Assembly (NCBI GenBank): GCA_963969595.1
Contig: OZ018408.1
Span: 47,493,022 to 47,557,021, forward strand
From: Neckera pumila
Lineage: Eukaryota > Streptophyta > Bryopsida > Hypnales > Neckeraceae
Direction of reading: 5' to 3'
Length of the DNA: 64,000 bases
Positions 60,041 through 64,000 of this stretch are shown here, piece after piece (positions within the stretch are counted from its first letter, which is position 1; every line of letters starts with the position of its first letter). Below the pieces are notes generated by a model. It searched no databases, was not told where the DNA came from, and saw only the letters and a program-made list of their open reading frames with translations. A program made the translations under genes and the position numbers.

Positions 60041-61294
60041 TTGTGTATCTTGATCTAAAGCCAATCAATTTTTGGTAGCTATTTGATAATGTGCATGTTC
60101 TTTGGTAGATAAATAAATGACTTTTTCTAATATGTAATAAGTTTGGCATTCATACCTTCAAATGTTCTAATAGGATAAATTTGTTTGTAATGAATAAAAT
60201 GAATGTCTTGTATTTGAAAGTTAGTTGGTTGTTGTGTTAATCTTTCCAAGACCTAAAGAGCTTAATCTTTGTTTATGATGATGGTCTTTTTCATTGTCTT
60301 CTATAAGCCTATTTTTATTTATATCGCCTTTGCCATAAGAAAAAGGGCAAAGCAATACTTATTGGTTATTTCTATTAATAGATTAGTTTGATCTATAAAT
60401 TAAGATGGAGGATGTAATCCAAAAAATCTATTAAAAGTAGCTATTAATTTAATTATTGGTATAATTAAACTTCTAGAACTATGTAAATGATTTTGCTTAG
60501 TTATTACACATATAATTTGTCATACTGAATTTTCAAATTTGTTAATGCCAATTTTAATTAATCTTGTCATAAATCGCTACAGAGCAAAATACAACAATTG
60601 TTTAAATAGCCTAGATCATCAACTGTACGGGTGTACCAATACCAAATTTTATGTAGATCAAATAATCTATATTAGCTAAAATATCTTGTAATAATAATAA
60701 ATATTCATTTTTAGGTATACTAAGGTTAAGTTTATTTTTCAAATTTAATTGACCAATTTTTCCTAATTTATATTTTTGTTGAAATCATTTTTTATAATTT
60801 CTTATATTTAAATTTTGAATATACAATATAATTGTTTATAAAGCTTTACTATAGCATCTTTAGTAGATTGAGTTTTTCTTTTTGCTTTAGGATATCTAAA
60901 TTTTATTTTGGAGAACAAACACTATCCAAAATCTACTTTATAGTTGGACCCAAGGTTAATAAACTTTTCATTTCTTACTTTTAAGATCCTCGATTTCATG
61001 ATGAAATCCTTCAAATTGTAATTTTTCAAATTCTAGGAGTACAACCTTTTTATAATTTTCCTTTCCACTAAAATTATACTAGAATTTGTTCTATAATATG
61101 GAGTAATATTTTATATATATTATTAATTATTTTAATTTTATATCCAGTTGCATAATAAAATATTTTCGTTAAGCTTTCCTATATTATTATAATTTATCAT
61201 CATATTAAATATTTTTTGGTCAAAAATCTAAAAAATATATTTGATAAAAATTAATAAAAATAACTTATTAATACAATTTTTTTTTAAATAGTAC
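60041..61294. other. AT-rich stretch without genes
   Basis: Very AT-rich. No credible gene, RNA gene or repeat was recognised. Confidence 0.5.
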
Positions 61295-62672
61295 AGTGAC
61301 AAACAAAACTGAGTACTAATGTGAAACGTTTTCATTCAAACAACCATACTATAAGCATCAATGGACAAAGTCCAAAAGTGTATATATGAAAGTTGTAGTG
61401 TGCAACATACTAAACGTTACCATAGAAGTTTGGAGAAAAAATTAGTTGTGATTTGTAAAATAATCACTTTAAAAGTTAGCCATGTCTAATACTCAGTTTT
61501 GTTCAACATGATTTGAAATTACTTTATTTTTGTCAATTTTTTCTTAGAACTCCAAAAAATCTTTTTGTGCCTTGGCATGTTGGTATACATCATTTCAGAT
61601 TGTTGTATGCAAAAATTGAAGGAAATTGACATTTATAGAATTTAAAATACCAATAGTTTGATGAACATGCAAATGATGTTGGTTCTTGCAATATTTAAAT
61701 TTATTTTTGGAATTGAGAGCATGGGTGGCATTAGCCATTGTTGAAAGTGTATAGGTTGCAATATGGACCATTGTTACTTCTTAATGCCCTTGCATTTGAA
61801 ATATTTGTTGAATTGGACATTGTATTCAATTTATATTTTATAGCTGTATAATGCATTTTTAAATTCAATTTCTTTGTCCAAAGACTAGAGATCTTGATGC
61901 ACATAATTGATTCAACAAATCCCCAAAAAATAAATTGTTAATATTGATATCGTCAAAAAATTGAAAATTGCCAAAAATTACACTGACGTGCATCAATTTG
62001 GCAATTTTTTGATGATATTGACAATGATAATTTAATTTTGGGGGGGGGTTGTTGGATCAGTTATGTTCATCAAGATCTCTAGTCTTTGGACAAAGAAACT
62101 GAATTTTAAAATGCATTATACAGCTATAAAATATAAATTGAATACAATGTCCAATTCAACAAATATTTCAAATGCAAGGGCATTAAGAAGTAACAATGGT
62201 CCATATTGCAACCTATACACTTTCAACAATGGCTAATGCCACCCATGCTCTCAATTCCAAAAATAAATTTAAATATTGCAAGAACCAACATCATTTGCAT
62301 GTTCATCAAACTATTGGTATTTTAAATTCTATAAATGTCAATTTCCTTCAATTTTTGCATACAACAATCTGAAATGATGTATACCAACATGCCAAGGCAC
62401 AAAAAGATTTTTTGGAGTTCTAAGAAAAAATTGACAAAAATAAAGTAATTTCAAATCATGTTGAACAAAACTGAGTATTAGACATGGCTAACTTTTAAAG
62501 TGATTATTTTACAAATCACAACTAATTTTTTCTCCAAACTTCTATGGTAACGTTTAGTATGTTGCACACTACAACTTTCATATATACACTTTTGGACTTT
62601 GTCCATTGATGCTTATAGTATGGTTGTTTGAATGAAAACGTTTCACATTAGTACTTAGTGTCGTTTGTTACT
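61295..62672. mobile_element. Giant near-perfect palindrome (foldback element), 1.38 kb
   Basis: The left arm from 61295 (AGTGACAAACAAAACTGAG) and the right arm ending at 62672 (GTCGTTTGTTACT) are inverted copies over about 650-680 bases each, with only scattered differences along the stretches I compared. The centre is near 61983 and itself half-palindromic (caaaaaattg..ccaaatt / aatttggcaattttttg). A run of nine G at about 62041 marks one arm difference. No coding capacity. ATAGT occurs just outside both ends but not at matching distances, so a target duplication is unproven. Confidence 0.9.

Positions 62673-64000
<1,328 letters not shown>

Overview
The window looks like nuclear DNA of a land plant, most likely an early-diverging one such as a moss. 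That placement is an inference from gene content and sequence style. The support is: spliced GT-AG genes, a TIR-NB-ARC resistance gene with the usual plant split between TIR and NB-ARC exons, a plant-type UBX protein, a plant trihelix DNA-binding domain, telobox motifs, and long AT-rich stretches full of inverted-repeat (MITE-type) elements. There is no bacterial gene organisation.

Layout. 1-1430: degenerate ~270-310 bp tandem repeat, each unit carrying a telobox. 1837-5276 (+): PUX10-like UBA/UAS/UBX gene, 5 exons. 6027-11349 (+): a trihelix open reading frame with an organelle-presequence-like N terminus, followed without room for a promoter by a complete 9-exon NMN adenylyltransferase. A phase-compatible intron could join the two into one fusion. 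11350-23210: AT-rich, gene-poor, with several foldback elements (CACTA-like, Tourist-like, a TTAACCCCTAAAGGACC-ended family and large palindromes).

23214-30680 and 52578-60040 (+): two ~7.47 kb copies of one segment. Each ends in a TIR-NB-ARC gene with a short LRR-like tail. The pair shows mosaic divergence: near-identical 5' region and second NB-ARC exon, diverged TIR and first NB-ARC exon. Remnants resembling the 3' flank of the same gene lie upstream of both copies, so the locus was probably once a larger tandem cluster. Three or four short, splice-flanked, phase-compatible segments precede the TIR exon.

34029-34439 (+): small orphan ORF. 35340-43190: two inverted arrays of ~160 bp units with a conserved palindrome (CTCTCGG-NN-CCGAGAG) flank a decayed minus-strand multi-exon gene. 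That gene shows a ParB/sulfiredoxin-like DGNH motif, a lysine-rich coiled coil, and a DNA-methyltransferase-like C terminus with motif IV before motif I. It has at least six in-frame stops. A diverged relative of its last exon lies at 50049-50274. This possible mobile element is the best candidate here for an undescribed system. 60041-64000: AT-rich, with a 1.38 kb near-perfect palindrome at 61295-62672 and a long (AT)n tract.

Exon boundaries were placed by eye from GT/AG sites, reading phase and recalled family sequence. No alignment or search was run.
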